Assembly: GCF_026213295.1 (NCBI RefSeq)
Contig: NC_079421.1
Location: 20,783,457-20,847,456, forward strand
DNA length: 64,000 nt
Direction of reading: 5' to 3'
Source of the DNA: Gadus chalcogrammus
Taxonomy: Eukaryota > Chordata > Actinopteri > Gadiformes > Gadidae
Made by a program: the position numbers and the translations under genes. Positions 15,126 through 30,984 of the stretch are shown piece after piece. The first letter of the stretch is position 1. The number at the start of each line of letters is the position of its first letter. The notes beneath the pieces are model-generated. The model worked only from the letters and a program-made list of their open reading frames with translations, searched no databases and was not told the DNA's origin.

Positions 15126-15859
15126 GTGATCCATGGCGCAGGTCCGTCCGTCTACTCATTGCTTAACATGCAGACCCCCAGTCATGGAGAAGACCCTCGC
15201 TGTCTCAGTGGAAACCGGACATGAAGTAAAAAGAAATGGAGGTGGCGTCATCTCCTCAGGCTTTCTGGTCGTGATGAGATTTCTTTTTCATGCCACACCA
15301 CGGCGCCAAGGAATTGGAAACATCCTGTGATGGTTTTATTTTTTCTTGAATTTCGATTAGTTTTAGCGAACAGGTTATTAACCCCCCAGGGTGGAGGGGA
15401 TATGCGTGTACTAAGCGTGTGGCTTCGCCATTCCTCCACACGATGGGAGACATGTCAGTGAGTCTTCTCTCTCTCTCTGTCTCTGTTTCTCTGTCTCGTT
15501 CGCTCTCTGTGTCTCTCTGTCACATCCACATCGTATGTGTACTCTGTACCGTTGGAAAACAGCAATGATATAAAACAATAAATCAAAATGTCAGGGACCT
15601 CGCTTAATATCAAACCGAGAGAATTTGCATATCCAGATGTTTGATCTGACGGCTCTTTCTCGGGCTCACAGAAAGACAGTGATGAGGATCCACGGTAATT
15701 GCTCTGATGGCAATATTCCAGCAGGCCTCGTGCATTCTGGGAAACAGCTTAGGAAGTGTGTGTGAGGGCTCATAACATGATTGAATATACTGTCTCTTTG
15801 AGTCTGTTTGTGTTGTTTGTGTGTCGGGTCAGTTTGGTTCTGCTTTATAGTACAATCTC
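15126..15859. other. Unique intergenic DNA with a regulatory-like block
   Basis: CT-rich at 15465-15520. The block 15590-15740 contains an octamer-like ATTTGCAT site and long non-repetitive words, so it is a candidate regulatory block. No gene is seen. Confidence 0.4.
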
Positions 15860-16140
15860 CCCTCATCTCACAACTGGAACGGGTGCCTGAAAATCGGAGT
15901 TATTGCCAAGAGAGATGGCAATAACTCGTTCGGGGGGAGCGATATCCGTTTCAGTTAAACGGGTTCAGCGGGGAGAGGCGAGGGAGAGGAATGCGCTACG
16001 GTCGACCGGGATAATGCACCCAAAGAGGATTATGGGTATTGGCTCGGATTATGACACGGAAGGGGCCATTTCCGGCGTTCCCCTGGAGTTGCAGTGTGGT
16101 CAAAGATCGAGAAATTCTGATTAAGATAAGTCTGATGGAA
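15860..16140. other. Unique block with a perfect 12-bp hairpin
   Basis: A perfect inverted repeat (GAGTTATTGCCA at 15897-15908, TGGCAATAACTC at 15916-15927) has a 7-nt loop. It is followed by GC-richer non-repetitive sequence with two GGATTATG/CGGATTATG words. It could be regulatory DNA with a dimeric binding site. The stem is too short for a typical microRNA precursor. Confidence 0.4.
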
Positions 16141-16911
<771 letters not shown>

Positions 16912-17097
16912 GAGAGACAGATGGGAGGAGTGGGGAGAGAGGGAGGGGGGGGGGGGGGGGGGGAAGATAGGCGGGAGAAGGATGGAGGATGTGGGGGGTC
17001 GGGACCGGAGTGGGGAAGGAGACAAGGAGCTGGGGGAGGGGTGGCGTTGGGAGAGAGGAAGGAGAGAGGAGAGAGGAAGAGTATGGAAGAGTGTAAA
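16912..17097. repeat. Polypurine tract with an 18-base G run
   Basis: GA/GGA-rich sequence containing a G run at about 16946-16963. It lies immediately before a 180-bp GA array, so about 385 bp in total is nearly pure purine on one strand. Confidence 0.9.
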
Positions 17098-17113
17098 TAG
17101 GGGAGATTGGGAG

Positions 17114-17607
<494 letters not shown>

Positions 17608-17653
<46 letters not shown>

Positions 17654-17684
17654 TATATATACACATGTATATATATATTTATAT
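17608..17684. repeat. (TA)n microsatellite
   Basis: TA dinucleotides with ATAAATATA and ACACATGTATATA interruptions. It is self-complementary and can extrude a cruciform. Confidence 0.95.
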
Positions 17685-17857
17685 TCAATGTCTCTTCCCC
17701 TGTGACCACTGATGTCCCCGAACTGACAGCTCTTGTCAGCTGATCGTTCAAGGAAAACCAGGGGTCGCATCCATGGAAACGCCGGTCAACACAACGCTAA
17801 ATGATTGAATGGAATGACAGTACAGGCAGAAGGACATACATTTATACCAAACGATCG

Positions 17858-17926
17858 AAAGAGAGAGCGAGAGAGTGAGAGAGAGAAAGCGAGAGAGAGC
17901 GAGAGAGAGCGAGAGAGAGAGAGACA
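17858..17926. repeat. GAGAGC/GAGA purine repeat
   Basis: Irregular mix of gagagagc, gagagtga and gaaagcga units, an imperfect GA array. Confidence 0.85.
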
Positions 17927-19596
<1,670 letters not shown>

Positions 19597-19600
<4 letters not shown>

Positions 19601-21000
19601 ATGAGAGGGTGAGCGGTAGAGAGAGAGGGTTGGTATCAAAACCCTCACCGTCTGCTGGGTCTTCAAGGGATTCATTTAAACGTTATTACTTTCATTATGG
19701 TCTATTCCCCCCCTGTGAAAGAGCTATCTCAAATGCACCACTGGCTCATGCATTCTTTAGTCATTGAGAGGAGGAGGATGGAGTTATTGAAAAGAGAGGA
19801 GAGAGGGAAGAGGGGTGTTTTTTTAGGCCATGTCCACACTAATGCAGATGCCTTTGTAATAACATGTTTCTCTGTTTTGGCCTTTTAACAACATTTCTTC
19901 CACCAAACACAGGAGTACACAAGATTTTGAAAGAAGTTCTTAAGCAAGTCTCATGTCAACACAGTCTCAGACCAATATGTAGTACAACTACGTTGGTCCA
20001 CTGTGGAATACATTGTCGTTCTACAATAACGGCTCTAAAAATGTGAGATGTCTATGTTTTTCTGGCCTATTCTTTTCTATAGGCCTGCGTCCACATCCCG
20101 TGAATGTGGGGATGCAAATACTTTGATATTGATTCTGCATTAAAATCGTTTTTTATTTTCATTATATTCATTCAATGATTATTATTTCTTAGTTACTATC
20201 ATTGCTATGATCTGCTATGGCTGACATTCATTTGATAATCAGAGGAAAATCACAATATTTACATTGTTTAGGCATTACAATGCGCTGTCTAGTTCGAAAT
20301 GTGGCTTTTATTGTCATAATCTTCATTCAGTGATTGTTTATGATGTTAAGTTATTCAGTTCAACAGATTGTGGCGTGTTATATGAACACAATATTCTGAA
20401 CAAACCCAAGACATATTGATTCTAGGTTTCTTTGATAGGAGCTTGACGCTGTGTTGAGAAACATTAATGTACACAATATAAGCACAGTTCACGTTGCTAA
20501 CGGGTTCATGAGTTCCATGTAAAGGGTAATTATAGCTTAAACAAAGCTAGATCAGGATTTATCGCCTCAATAGTGCACTTCAGTCATTGACTAATTTAAA
20601 GATAATTCTGCTCCAAACAAGAGCACTCTGGTTGCCATAACAAATTAAGCGTTGCAGCTGAGCTGCCGTGAATGGTTTTGTTTTTGGCGTAAACTAAGTT
20701 CCACTGCATAGGAAATATATATATATTCAAAGGTGCTTTTTGAAGTTAACCAGGAGTTAACCCAGATAAGTTGTCATTAATAAGTTATTTTGGTAATCAA
20801 CCTGACTCATCATTTTTCTTTAATCACCCTCTGGGGGTTAGTTACGCTACTCCGAGAGATGTGTTTGCACGGACAGATTTGGTAGTGAAAAGGATGATAA
20901 CCTATTTGTGAAAGCAAAAAAACCAAGCTCATTGATTTAACCAGGCAGGTTTATTGTCATGTGTGAGTGGTCATTCCTCAACCTAAGTGTGTATTGACTA
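19597..21000. other. Unique AT-rich DNA with a regulatory-like block
   Basis: No repeats beyond a few short TATA words. The block 20560-20720 has ATTGACTAATTTAAAG, GGTTGCCATAACAAATTAAG and similar dense binding-site-like words, so it is a candidate conserved element. No gene is visible. Confidence 0.4.
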
Positions 21001-21955
21001 TTTTCGTTGTTGAGGGAAATGCTCATTGCAAGCTTCCTAGTTCTGTATGGTGTACCCCTACTGTCCACAAGCACCCCCTCCCATCCGCCCTCCCTATATG
21101 GACTTGGAGAATTGTTTCCATGCCATGCCCAGTGGTTGTGGTGTCATTTATATGAAAGAGGGCATTCAAATATACTAGAAAATCAATTAGGAGGCCGAAG
21201 CCCGAAAGGAAGTGTTGCAATGAGTAAGTGACTTAGGGATAAAGGAAACTACCAAGTGAGCTATAGACCTGGGGTCTCATTTATATCAAAGAGGGTTTCG
21301 AAGGACATATACGATTATCAATTTGGGGGCTCCAGCCCTACAAGAAGTGACTCACAAAGCCTCAGCAAATGCTCCATCTCTGGCGCCTCACCAATCGGCT
21401 CGCTTGCAAGATTATGAGCTGAAGTTCTTCCAGAGCTAAACCCTACCCATCCAACATGCATATCTGAGAATCGGGCCACTATTTCATGAAGACAAAAAGC
21501 AGTGAGTGACATGCACATTAACCTTTATTTATCCCAGGCTCCTTTTGACCCAAGATTAGAAAAATGTGCACAGGCCAGCTCTGTCTACACGCCTTAAGGC
21601 ACACATTTCCTTCTCCATCCCAACAAAAAAAAACTTCCTGCGGTTTTATGCCCATTTACTGTTGGAGGTCACGCCCCTTTTCCGCCCTTTTGAGATAGCT
21701 TTAGATAAAAAATCATCCCCTGGGTCCATGGAATGATATATCTGAGATTGAGTTCTAGCGCTTACAGAAAAATGGGCTGCTTTTTAAAAAGCCTCTGCGT
21801 GCAAGGCCTAGTCCATCAAAATATTTTGTTAAAGGCAGCTTTTGAGATCGGAAGGTCCGACAGCGCTGAGACTTGACAACCTACTTCTAAGGCATGACTG
21901 GGACCCCCACACCGAGCCTTGGTCCTCTCGGCCATGGCGGGCGGGGGTCCGTGGT

Positions 21956-21973
21956 TTAGGGTTAGGGTTAGGG
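21956..21973. repeat. Short interstitial TTAGGG run
   Basis: Three tandem TTAGGG units inside the unclassified repeat. Three copies could arise by chance or from repeat insertion, so this alone is no sign of a chromosome fusion. Confidence 0.9.
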
Positions 21974-22078
21974 TCATCCTTTTTACTAAGAGACCAACAA
22001 TGTTCACAGAAGGGTCCAAAGCGTTTCAATGGAGCATTTGAATATGCTGTGTGGGCCTTTCCTGTAAGGCTACTCCCC

Positions 22079-22103
22079 CACCCCCCCCCCCTCCCCCCCC
22101 CCA
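22079..22103. repeat. Poly(C) run
   Basis: Two long C runs are separated by a single T and bounded by A. Its complement is G-quadruplex capable. The length is probably unreliable in an assembly. Confidence 0.9.
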
Positions 22104-22300
22104 CCGATGTATAAAATAATGAATCCTTGAGGCCCTCTTTCATATCAAAACTATCCCATATCGAAAGCTCATTCTCAGGGTAAATCCCATCACCTCTGGT
22201 TGGGCAAGAGCATACAAACATATAATTTTAGTAGAGTCGAATGCCCTCATACATATAAAAGTGGTCAATATGAGTACAACAGGCCCCACCCTATAGTTTG

Positions 22301-22959
22301 CGACCTTAACAGCTGTAGGCCGCGGTATCTTCGCTTTGGACATAAGCACACCCTCGGGGAACACACACACAATTTGATAACACACACACACACAAGAGCA
22401 TACTAGAGTCTTACGTGTATGTTTTCATATCATGTTGTAATGTAGCCATGGGAAAAGCATTAAAACAGAGTATTTTTAAAAGGCTGACGCATGATCGTGA
22501 AGACATCTTCACGGTATTATCTGTGGCCGGCTACTATTCCGAGAGTCGTCAAGAACTGAAACAGACCCCATGGTGAGGACCTCCTTACAGGGAAACAGCG
22601 ATAGGACATGTAGCAGAAGTAGTGCGGACACAGCACTAGTGACTACTACAGAGAGGAGGTCGCTGTGCTGGAGAAGAATAGGAGATCATCATTATTAGAC
22701 CTCTGAGGATTTCAGGGTCGTAGAAATTGCCAGTGCTGCTTTCATCTCCTCTCTGCTTTCCCTGCAGGGTCTCCGGATGCGTGCTGCGTTGAAGCAAAAA
22801 ATAAAATGTGAAGACTGTGCTTTGTTTATGTGTGGAAAGGAAGGACATCTTTACACTTGAGTGAGCTGATGAGCGTGACCTTATAACTTCAAACGCTTTC
22901 AATCAGGAAGGAAACTGCTTCAGATACCTTGAATTGGGTTAAGGTTAGATAGAAATGCA
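22301..22959. other. Unique intergenic DNA
   Basis: A short CA run lies at 22364-22394. Nothing else was recognised. Confidence 0.5.
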
Positions 22960-23145
22960 AATGATTACTGTTATAGTAAAATGTTGTGTTGTACAGAATA
23001 TATTACAATATAATTCCATCTAATGGTATCTACTCATATCTAATCTAATGTACTATATGTCATCCAATACTATTTGATGTAATGCAATGGAGCTATTTTG
23101 ATCTAATATAATGTCATGTAATAATAAAAAAACGATGTAATGTCA
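22960..23145. repeat. Degenerate TAATGTAATCTA-type tandem DNA
   Basis: AT-rich words such as atctaatggtatct, atctaatgtacta and gatgtaatg-caatg recur at 10-20 bp intervals. Probably an old short-unit minisatellite. Confidence 0.5.
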
Positions 23146-23444
23146 TGTATTTGCTCCCCCTATTCTTGCATATATTCTTGTTCATTAAAATACATTTTAC
23201 TTCCTTACTTCCTTATTGCAACAAGATAAACCTTCAACTACTGACATTAAGATTCTGCTATATCGGGTCACAGTACTTCAGCCATAGAGAGACAGAAAGA
23301 GAGGGAGAGCTCAAGCCAGTTTGGACGGAGAGAGCAAAAGAAAGAGATCTAAACCAGTGGGGAGAGAGATATCTCTGGGCTGTGGCCTCCTACAGAGAAG
23401 GAGGGGAACTAGCCACCCTGAAAGGAAATGAACACCGGTCTATG

Positions 23445-23446
<2 letters not shown>
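23146..23446. other. Unique DNA, purine-rich at its right end
   Basis: GA-rich at 23286-23350. No gene or repeat family was recognised. Confidence 0.5.
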
Positions 23447-24244
<798 letters not shown>

Positions 24245-24420
24245 GGGCCGCCTGGGACAGAATTCATACTTGGTCTCACACACACTATTATAATCTCGCA
24301 TATACACAACTATACTCATACACACACACACACTATTATAGTCCTTTCACATGTTGTATGAGAGTGTATAGTGGTGTATGTGAGAGAGTATAGTAGTGTA
24401 GTTGTTTATGCAAGATAATA
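24245..24420 (+). repeat. Left arm of a large inverted repeat
   Basis: The first 95 bp match the reverse complement of 25091-25185 at roughly 88% by eye. Shared words include GGGACAGAATTCATACTT and ATAATCTCGCATATACAC. The arm continues into agtgtatgtgagagagtata units. It faces its partner across about 600 bp. Confidence 0.85.
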
Positions 24421-24550
24421 TAGTAGTGTATGTGAGAGAGTAAATATTGCGAGAGAATACAGTAGTGTGTAAGAGAGTATTGATGTTAATGCAAGAGACT
24501 ATAGTAGAGTGTGTGAGAGAGAATAGTATTGTGTGTGAGAGAGTTTGACT
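24350..24550. repeat. Degenerate GTGTATGTGAGAGAGTATAGTA minisatellite
   Basis: About eight diverged units of 20-25 bp (gtatgtgagagagtatagtag, ttatgcaagataatatagtag, gtgagagagaatagtattg and others). It overlaps the inner part of the left inverted-repeat arm. Confidence 0.75.
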
Positions 24551-24574
24551 GAAACGGAAGTTTATTTCTTATTG

Positions 24575-24721
24575 CTTATGTTTATTTATTTATTTATTTA
24601 TTTATTTTTTCCACAATGTCTTGTTTTTTTTTAAATATGTATGATGACTATATGCTCTGTAAGGTGACCTTGGGTGTTTTGAAAGGCGCCTCTAAATTAC
24701 ATGTATTATTATTATTATTAA
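24575..24721 (+). mobile_element. LINE/SINE 3' tail ending in (ATT)n
   Basis: A TTTATTTA run (24578-24606) is followed by TCTGTAAGGTGACCTTGGGTG, GAAAGGCGCCTCTAAATTA and an (ATT)n end. This matches the fish tail type CTGTAAAGCACTTTGGG...AAGGCGCTATATAAAT followed by (ATT)n. It has no coding part. Confidence 0.6.
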
Positions 24722-24849
24722 TTAGATTCATCAGTCCCTGATTGGCTGACAGAAGAGGCGGTAGCTTCTGACGCTCAAAATACTGCGCTGTCATTTTACT
24801 CTTGAATCTCCAGCGATGTTGTTGTGCTGCGTTCGCACCTAAAAAATGA

Positions 24850-25014
24850 TTTGGTCGCTTGTTCTCGTGGCCGCCTGAGTTTGAGAGAGGCTTCCCTCTT
24901 GTGACCGCCAATTCCTTCTCAACCATGGCCGGTCTCTACGTGTTGCGGAAGTACCAGAGACGTCAGAAAAAAGGCTCTCTCAAACACAGGCGACCACGCG
25001 AACAAGCAACCGAA
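24850..25014. repeat. 165-bp element with 40-bp terminal inverted repeats
   Basis: The left arm (24850-24891) and right arm (24973-25014) match in inverse orientation at about 33 of 39 positions. The arms start TTGGTCGCTTGTTCTCGTGG and, from the right, TCGGTTGCTTGTTCGCGTGG. About 80 bp of unrelated sequence lies between. This is typical of a small foldback or MITE-type element. No clear target duplication was seen. Confidence 0.65.
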
Positions 25015-25020
25015 TAGAGA

Positions 25021-25185
25021 ATAGAGTATACTGAGAGAGTATACTCTCTCACATACACTACTATACTCTCTCACATACACTACTATACACTAGTATAATA
25101 GTCTGTGTGTATGAGTATAGTGGTGTATATGCGAGATTATAATCGTGTGTGCAAAAACAAGTATGAATTCTGTCCCAAGCAGCCC
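25021..25185 (-). repeat. Right arm of a large inverted repeat
   Basis: Inverse partner of 24245-24420. The inner end holds two copies of a CTCTCTCACATACACTACTATA unit, the outer end AAGTATGAATTCTGTCCC. It abuts the small foldback element at 24850-25014 on its inner side. Confidence 0.85.
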
Positions 25186-25922
25186 ACAATACATACTCTT
25201 TCACACACACACATGTACCCACACACACACACACAGACACACACAAACACAGCGATATACACCTACACACACACATGCCACAAGCAGGCCCGACCATTAG
25301 GCTCAGCCCCCACACAACACAACATATTGACACAATGCTCACGCTCCATCGCACACAGACACACACACACACACACACGTACACTCAGTCATACACCAGT
25401 TGCACTAATGAAGCGTACAGCCAAAAGGTAAGGTCAGAGACAGTGTGACGGGGGAGAGAAAGAGAGAGAGAGAGAGACAGTGAGAGAGAGAGTGAAAGGG
25501 AGAGAGCGAGAGAGAGACCAGCGGGTATCGCTAGAAGAGATAGAGAGAGAGCAAGAGAAACATAGATAGCAAAAAACAACAGTTAATAAATGTTAAAGAG
25601 TGATGGGACACCGGAAGCCACTGAGTGAGAGACACACACACACGTCCGTACATTGTTGGTCGTAGTTAAGAGCGTTATGGGCACTTGGCTCACATGATGC
25701 TTGCGAGCCAGCCTGGCGTGATGAGTGTTAAAGGTCCATCATTACTCCCAGGCTCTTTACTGCCTCTTCGCCACATTCAGAACCCTGAACTGCCCCCGAA
25801 ATGCCCCTGAGCACACAACCACACACCTCCAACACACACTGATGACCTTTCACAACTCCCTGTGTCGTTTTATCGCATTTAGCCTTCGAGTTAGCCGTTA
25901 TCTGTCTGTCTCTTATGATAAT
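25186..25922. other. Interrupted CA-rich and GA-rich DNA, then unique sequence
   Basis: CA-rich with many interruptions at 25200-25390, GA-rich at 25452-25560. The remainder to 25922 is unique, with no gene. Confidence 0.6.
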
Positions 25923-25998
25923 ATGTGAACGGCTTTATTGGCATGGAAAGCGCACATTTACATTGTACAAATAATTCTATCAAATACAAGAATAATAC
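25923..25998 (-). mobile_element. LINE 3' tail remnant (TTTATTGGCATG type)
   Basis: CGGCTTTATTGGCATGGAAAGC followed by ATTTACATTGTACAAATAA is the inverted 3' end of the same LINE type as at 6685. Only the terminal 75 bp is recognisable. Confidence 0.5.
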
Positions 25999-26826
25999 TA
26001 GCCAATATTTCTCTGTCTATCTGATCTTTTTGGCAGTGGTAGCTGTCGGTGGGTCTGTATGTCAGTTAGTCTTAATATGTAAATAATGCTTGCATAAACC
26101 GTACTTGGAAATCTCTTGAAATCCTTGCCCCGACAGCTACCGTTAAAAAATAAGAAGAAGGATATCGTATAAAAATGGGTATAAACCAGGACTAAATGGA
26201 ACTCGGGACAGATTATCTGTGAAGCGTGAATGTGCACCACACACCATGATCCGCCGGAGGTGGAACAACAGCACAGAGACGGAGCTAAAGAGGCTTCTAC
26301 CCACCGGTCTGACGTCCTGTGGGAGGGGAGGGGGCTTTAGAGGTTCTCGTAGGGCGGTGTCCGGCTGTGACCGCCCGGACCCCCCCGGCAGGGAGTGTGA
26401 TTCAATGTGGAGGGTCAGCCCAGTGAAGACTCACCATCACCCTTTTATTTCCCTTTATACATCGGTCTGTCACCTGTATATCGGAGGAACTCTGACCCTC
26501 TCCGTCCCTCATGTCCTCTCTCTAGCCCTGCAAACCTCTCTCTCTCTCTCTTACACCTTCCCTCTCCCCCCTCTCATGTTCCTCCCCCTGTTCTCGCTCT
26601 ATCTCTCTCTCTCTTCCTGGATCTATTTCTCCGTCTGTCTTTCTCTCTTGGGTAACAGATTACTCCCTTAATTTAAACTCCCTATGTCTCCGCTCACTCC
26701 TTTATCTCTTTGACTTTTATAATTTTTTTCTCTCTCTCTTTCTCCCCCTCTCTTTCTCTCTGTCTCTTTCTATCAGACTTAGGGTTAGCATTCATAGTGC
26801 ACAGGCTTCCTTTGCACACTCCAACC
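25999..26826. other. Unique DNA, CT-rich at its right end
   Basis: GC-rich and non-repetitive at 26220-26420, CT-rich between 26520 and 26780. No protein family was recognised in the open frames. Confidence 0.45.
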
Positions 26827-26843
26827 CCTCCCCCCCCCCCCCC
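26827..26843. repeat. Poly(C) run
   Basis: A run of about 16 C preceded by CCCCTCC. Its length is probably variable. Confidence 0.9.
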
Positions 26844-26921
26844 ACAAACACACACAACTTGTCTGCACACAGACACCACCAAACTCCCCATACACAAGGC
26901 ATACGTTAAAGATGGAGACAT

Positions 26922-27190
<269 letters not shown>

Positions 27191-27425
27191 GGAGGGAGAG
27201 AAAGGTAGAGGCGGTGACAGAAATTGGAAACATAAAGAAGATAAAGCAATATAGAGAGATGCAGAGAAAGAGGCCGATAGAGACAGAACAAGTGAGTGAA
27301 AGGCAGGGAGAAATAATTAAAGAGAGATGGCGAGAGAGATAGAGAGAGAGAGATGGCGAGAGGGAGAGAGCCTGAGAGCGAGAGAGCGAGAGAGCGAGAG
27401 AGCGAGAGCGAGAGCGAGAGCTGAG
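27191..27425. repeat. Purine-rich flank ending in (GAGAGAGC)n/(GAGAGC)n
   Basis: Degenerate GA-rich sequence to about 27365, then regular gagagagc and gagagc units to 27420. Confidence 0.85.
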
Positions 27426-27514
27426 GGTGGAGGGACATCAGCCAAGTGTGACAGGGTAGATTGTATTTCTTAGGGTCCACAGCCAGGCTTTCTGATGCTG
27501 AGCCGAATACTGAA

Positions 27515-28005
27515 CACCCGCACCCAGCACACACACTACAACACCACACCTACACAACAATACACACACACACACAACACCCTGCAGCACGCCCAATACA
27601 ACAATGCAACTACACAACAATACACACAACACACACACACAAGGAACACCCTGCAGCACACCCAGCACAACAATACACCTACACAACAATACACACAACA
27701 CACACATACACAACCCCCTGCCACACACACACTCTACAACGCAACATCTACACAACAAACAACAAACCCTGCAGCATATACACAACAACACAAAACCTAC
27801 AGAACAACGCACATCACCTACACACCAACACTCTCCACCAAAACAACCACAAATACCACCTACAGAACGACGCACGCCAACATAATAACGATCCACATCA
27901 GCTATACAACACCCTACAGCGTCACAATAAAACAAACACACCACCTTCACCCCAACACACACCACCTTAACACCAACCCAAACCCCCGCAAAACAAAACC
28001 GCCTC
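27515..28005. repeat. A/C-only minisatellite block
   Basis: About 490 bp in which the + strand is almost entirely A and C with few T and very few G. Longer units recur: CTACACAACAATACACACAA at about 27550, 27610 and 27680, and CACCCTGCAGCACACCCA at about 27578 and 27649, giving a period near 70 bp in the left half. The right half is more diverged. All frames are open because stop codons are compositionally rare, so I call no gene. Confidence 0.85.
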
Positions 28006-28029
28006 ACACAGTTGCCATAGATGTATCAT

Positions 28030-28113
28030 TTCCAACAGGCTCTAGCACTGAAACCAGTTCCAACAGGCTCTAGCACCAAAACCAGTTCCAACAGGCTCTA
28101 GCACCGAAACCAG
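28030..28113. repeat. 28-bp minisatellite, 3 units
   Basis: Three head-to-tail copies of TTCCAACAGGCTCTAGCACC plus GAAACCAG, differing at two positions. The near identity suggests a recent expansion. Confidence 0.95.
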
Positions 28114-28401
28114 TGTCCCACTCAGGAGCCGCTTGTTTCCTCAAACTGTGTGCTCTACCACTTTTGTCTATATGATGCCTATGTTTTACTGTGGAAAGAT
28201 GAAGTATGAGGATTAATCAGGATACAGATGACTTAATGGAGCTCATTGGTTGTAATTCATTACACTTCAACACATCTCTGAATTTTGTCACTGATACTTT
28301 ACCGCATTCAGTGGATTTATGGGTGGCGTGGTCGTGGTGTTCATTCATAACTTTGTGATGTGTGCTAGCGTGTGGGTGTATGAACGTGCCGTGCTAGTGT
28401 G

Positions 28402-28408
<7 letters not shown>
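28114..28408. other. Unique intergenic DNA
   Basis: No gene or repeat was recognised. Confidence 0.5.

Positions 28409-28496
<88 letters not shown>
28409..28496. repeat. (GT)n microsatellite
   Basis: About 88 bp of pure GT dinucleotides. Confidence 0.98.
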
Positions 28497-28499
<3 letters not shown>

Positions 28500-29631
28500 G
28501 TTGCTATCTCCTCCATAAGGGATTTTGCATCACCCTGATCAACATAAACAAGGTCAACTCATTAGCAAGGAAATAGATTTGGAAAACTGTTTTCTTTTCC
28601 CCTCCACTCCTCCATACCACCCGCTTCCACTTCCAAATAATAACTGCACTTGGCAAAACATTCCTATACAAAAGGAGGAGACGCAGATGGTCCAAAATAG
28701 GGTTGGCAGCATGCAGGACGTCTTTGTGGTCCAGCTGCGGGATGGTGTTTACAATAAACAAACGCCCTATAGATTTCACGACAGGCCCGCTGAATTGGAT
28801 CAGGGATTTGAATGCTTTGAGTGCTATTACTGTATGGCGGTAAGGGCAATCGAGAAGGGTAGACAGAGGTACATGAGAAGCATCAATAGTTTTAGTGTTG
28901 TGTGTATTGGTAACACTTTGTGTAAGAAGCAGATCACCTAACATGGGTTAGGTTTTTGTTTTTAAGTCAGATAAAACAGATCACTTCTTTCCTATGGGAT
29001 ATGAATGCTGGCCGAAGGTAATGCTGCGACTACACTACCCCGACGTCCCATTTAATTAAAGTTACAGACGTACATTATGTGTTCAGACTCGGAGCACATT
29101 CATCTTTGTAATATTGTAGCATGGATAGAACATCCTTGTCAGAAGTCCATGGTTAAATAAAGTACGGCAGAGATTTCGAATAAAAATCCTAAAACATTTT
29201 TCAAATTGTCTTCTGCAGACGTGAGCTTCTCTCAGCAGGTGATATAAATTGAAGTGATTGAGGGTTTGAAATCAACCCCCCACCCGCACCGGCCCCGCCC
29301 CCACTCAGCAGATCACCGAAGCGTTGGATTGGCCGGGGAGATATCGGGGGGTGTGGTGAAGTTCAGTAGACCTTATAAGACGATTTATGAATCCCAGAGA
29401 GCTTAAATCAGATCAGGGTGGAGAAGCGTCCATTAATGTCCACTGGACTGCATCAGAAGGAGGGGAATGAGGGAATAAAAAGGCTTTCTCAATTATAAAC
29501 CAAGTTAATTAAAACCTGTTCTTCTTTGAAGCTTCGTGGGGGAAAACTGTAATTTTCAAATCCGGAAAAAAATAAATAGACATGATTACTCTTCCCAGCA
29601 GCAGGTGCATGTGCATGAGCGCATATGCGCA
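28497..29631. other. Unique DNA with an unassigned open stretch
   Basis: Between 28504 and 28944 both strands are open for about 140 codons without low complexity. The minus frame contains LDHKDVLHAANPILDHLRLL. I recognise no family and see no splice context. The segment 29320-29440 is GC-moderate and unique. An old interspersed repeat or chance are the likeliest explanations. Confidence 0.35.

Positions 29632-30984
<1,353 letters not shown>

Larger units (their letters stand above)
21130..22300. mobile_element. Unclassified interspersed repeat cluster
   Basis: A unit beginning TCATTTATATGAAAGAGGG occurs at 21143 and again at 21275 (TCATTTATATCAAAGAGGG). Each copy runs about 75 bp to GGAAGTG or AGAAGTG. 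Inverted partners lie at about 22133 (CCCTCTTTCATATCAAAA) and 22238 (GAATGCCCTCATACATATAA). Direct copies on the left and inverted copies on the right suggest a degenerate element with terminal repeats. No transposase-like frame exists between them. Confidence 0.45.

Noticed and set aside
15897..15927. MicroRNA precursor
   Set aside because: The perfect stem is only 12 bp with a 7-nt loop and does not extend to the 25-30 bp arms of a typical precursor.
21956..21973. Interstitial telomere as evidence of chromosome fusion
   Set aside because: Only three TTAGGG units, in one orientation, inside an interspersed repeat.
27438..28073. Several long frames on both strands (up to 192 codons)
   Set aside because: The A/C-only composition excludes stop codons on + and gives Cys/Val-rich frames on minus. 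No domain.
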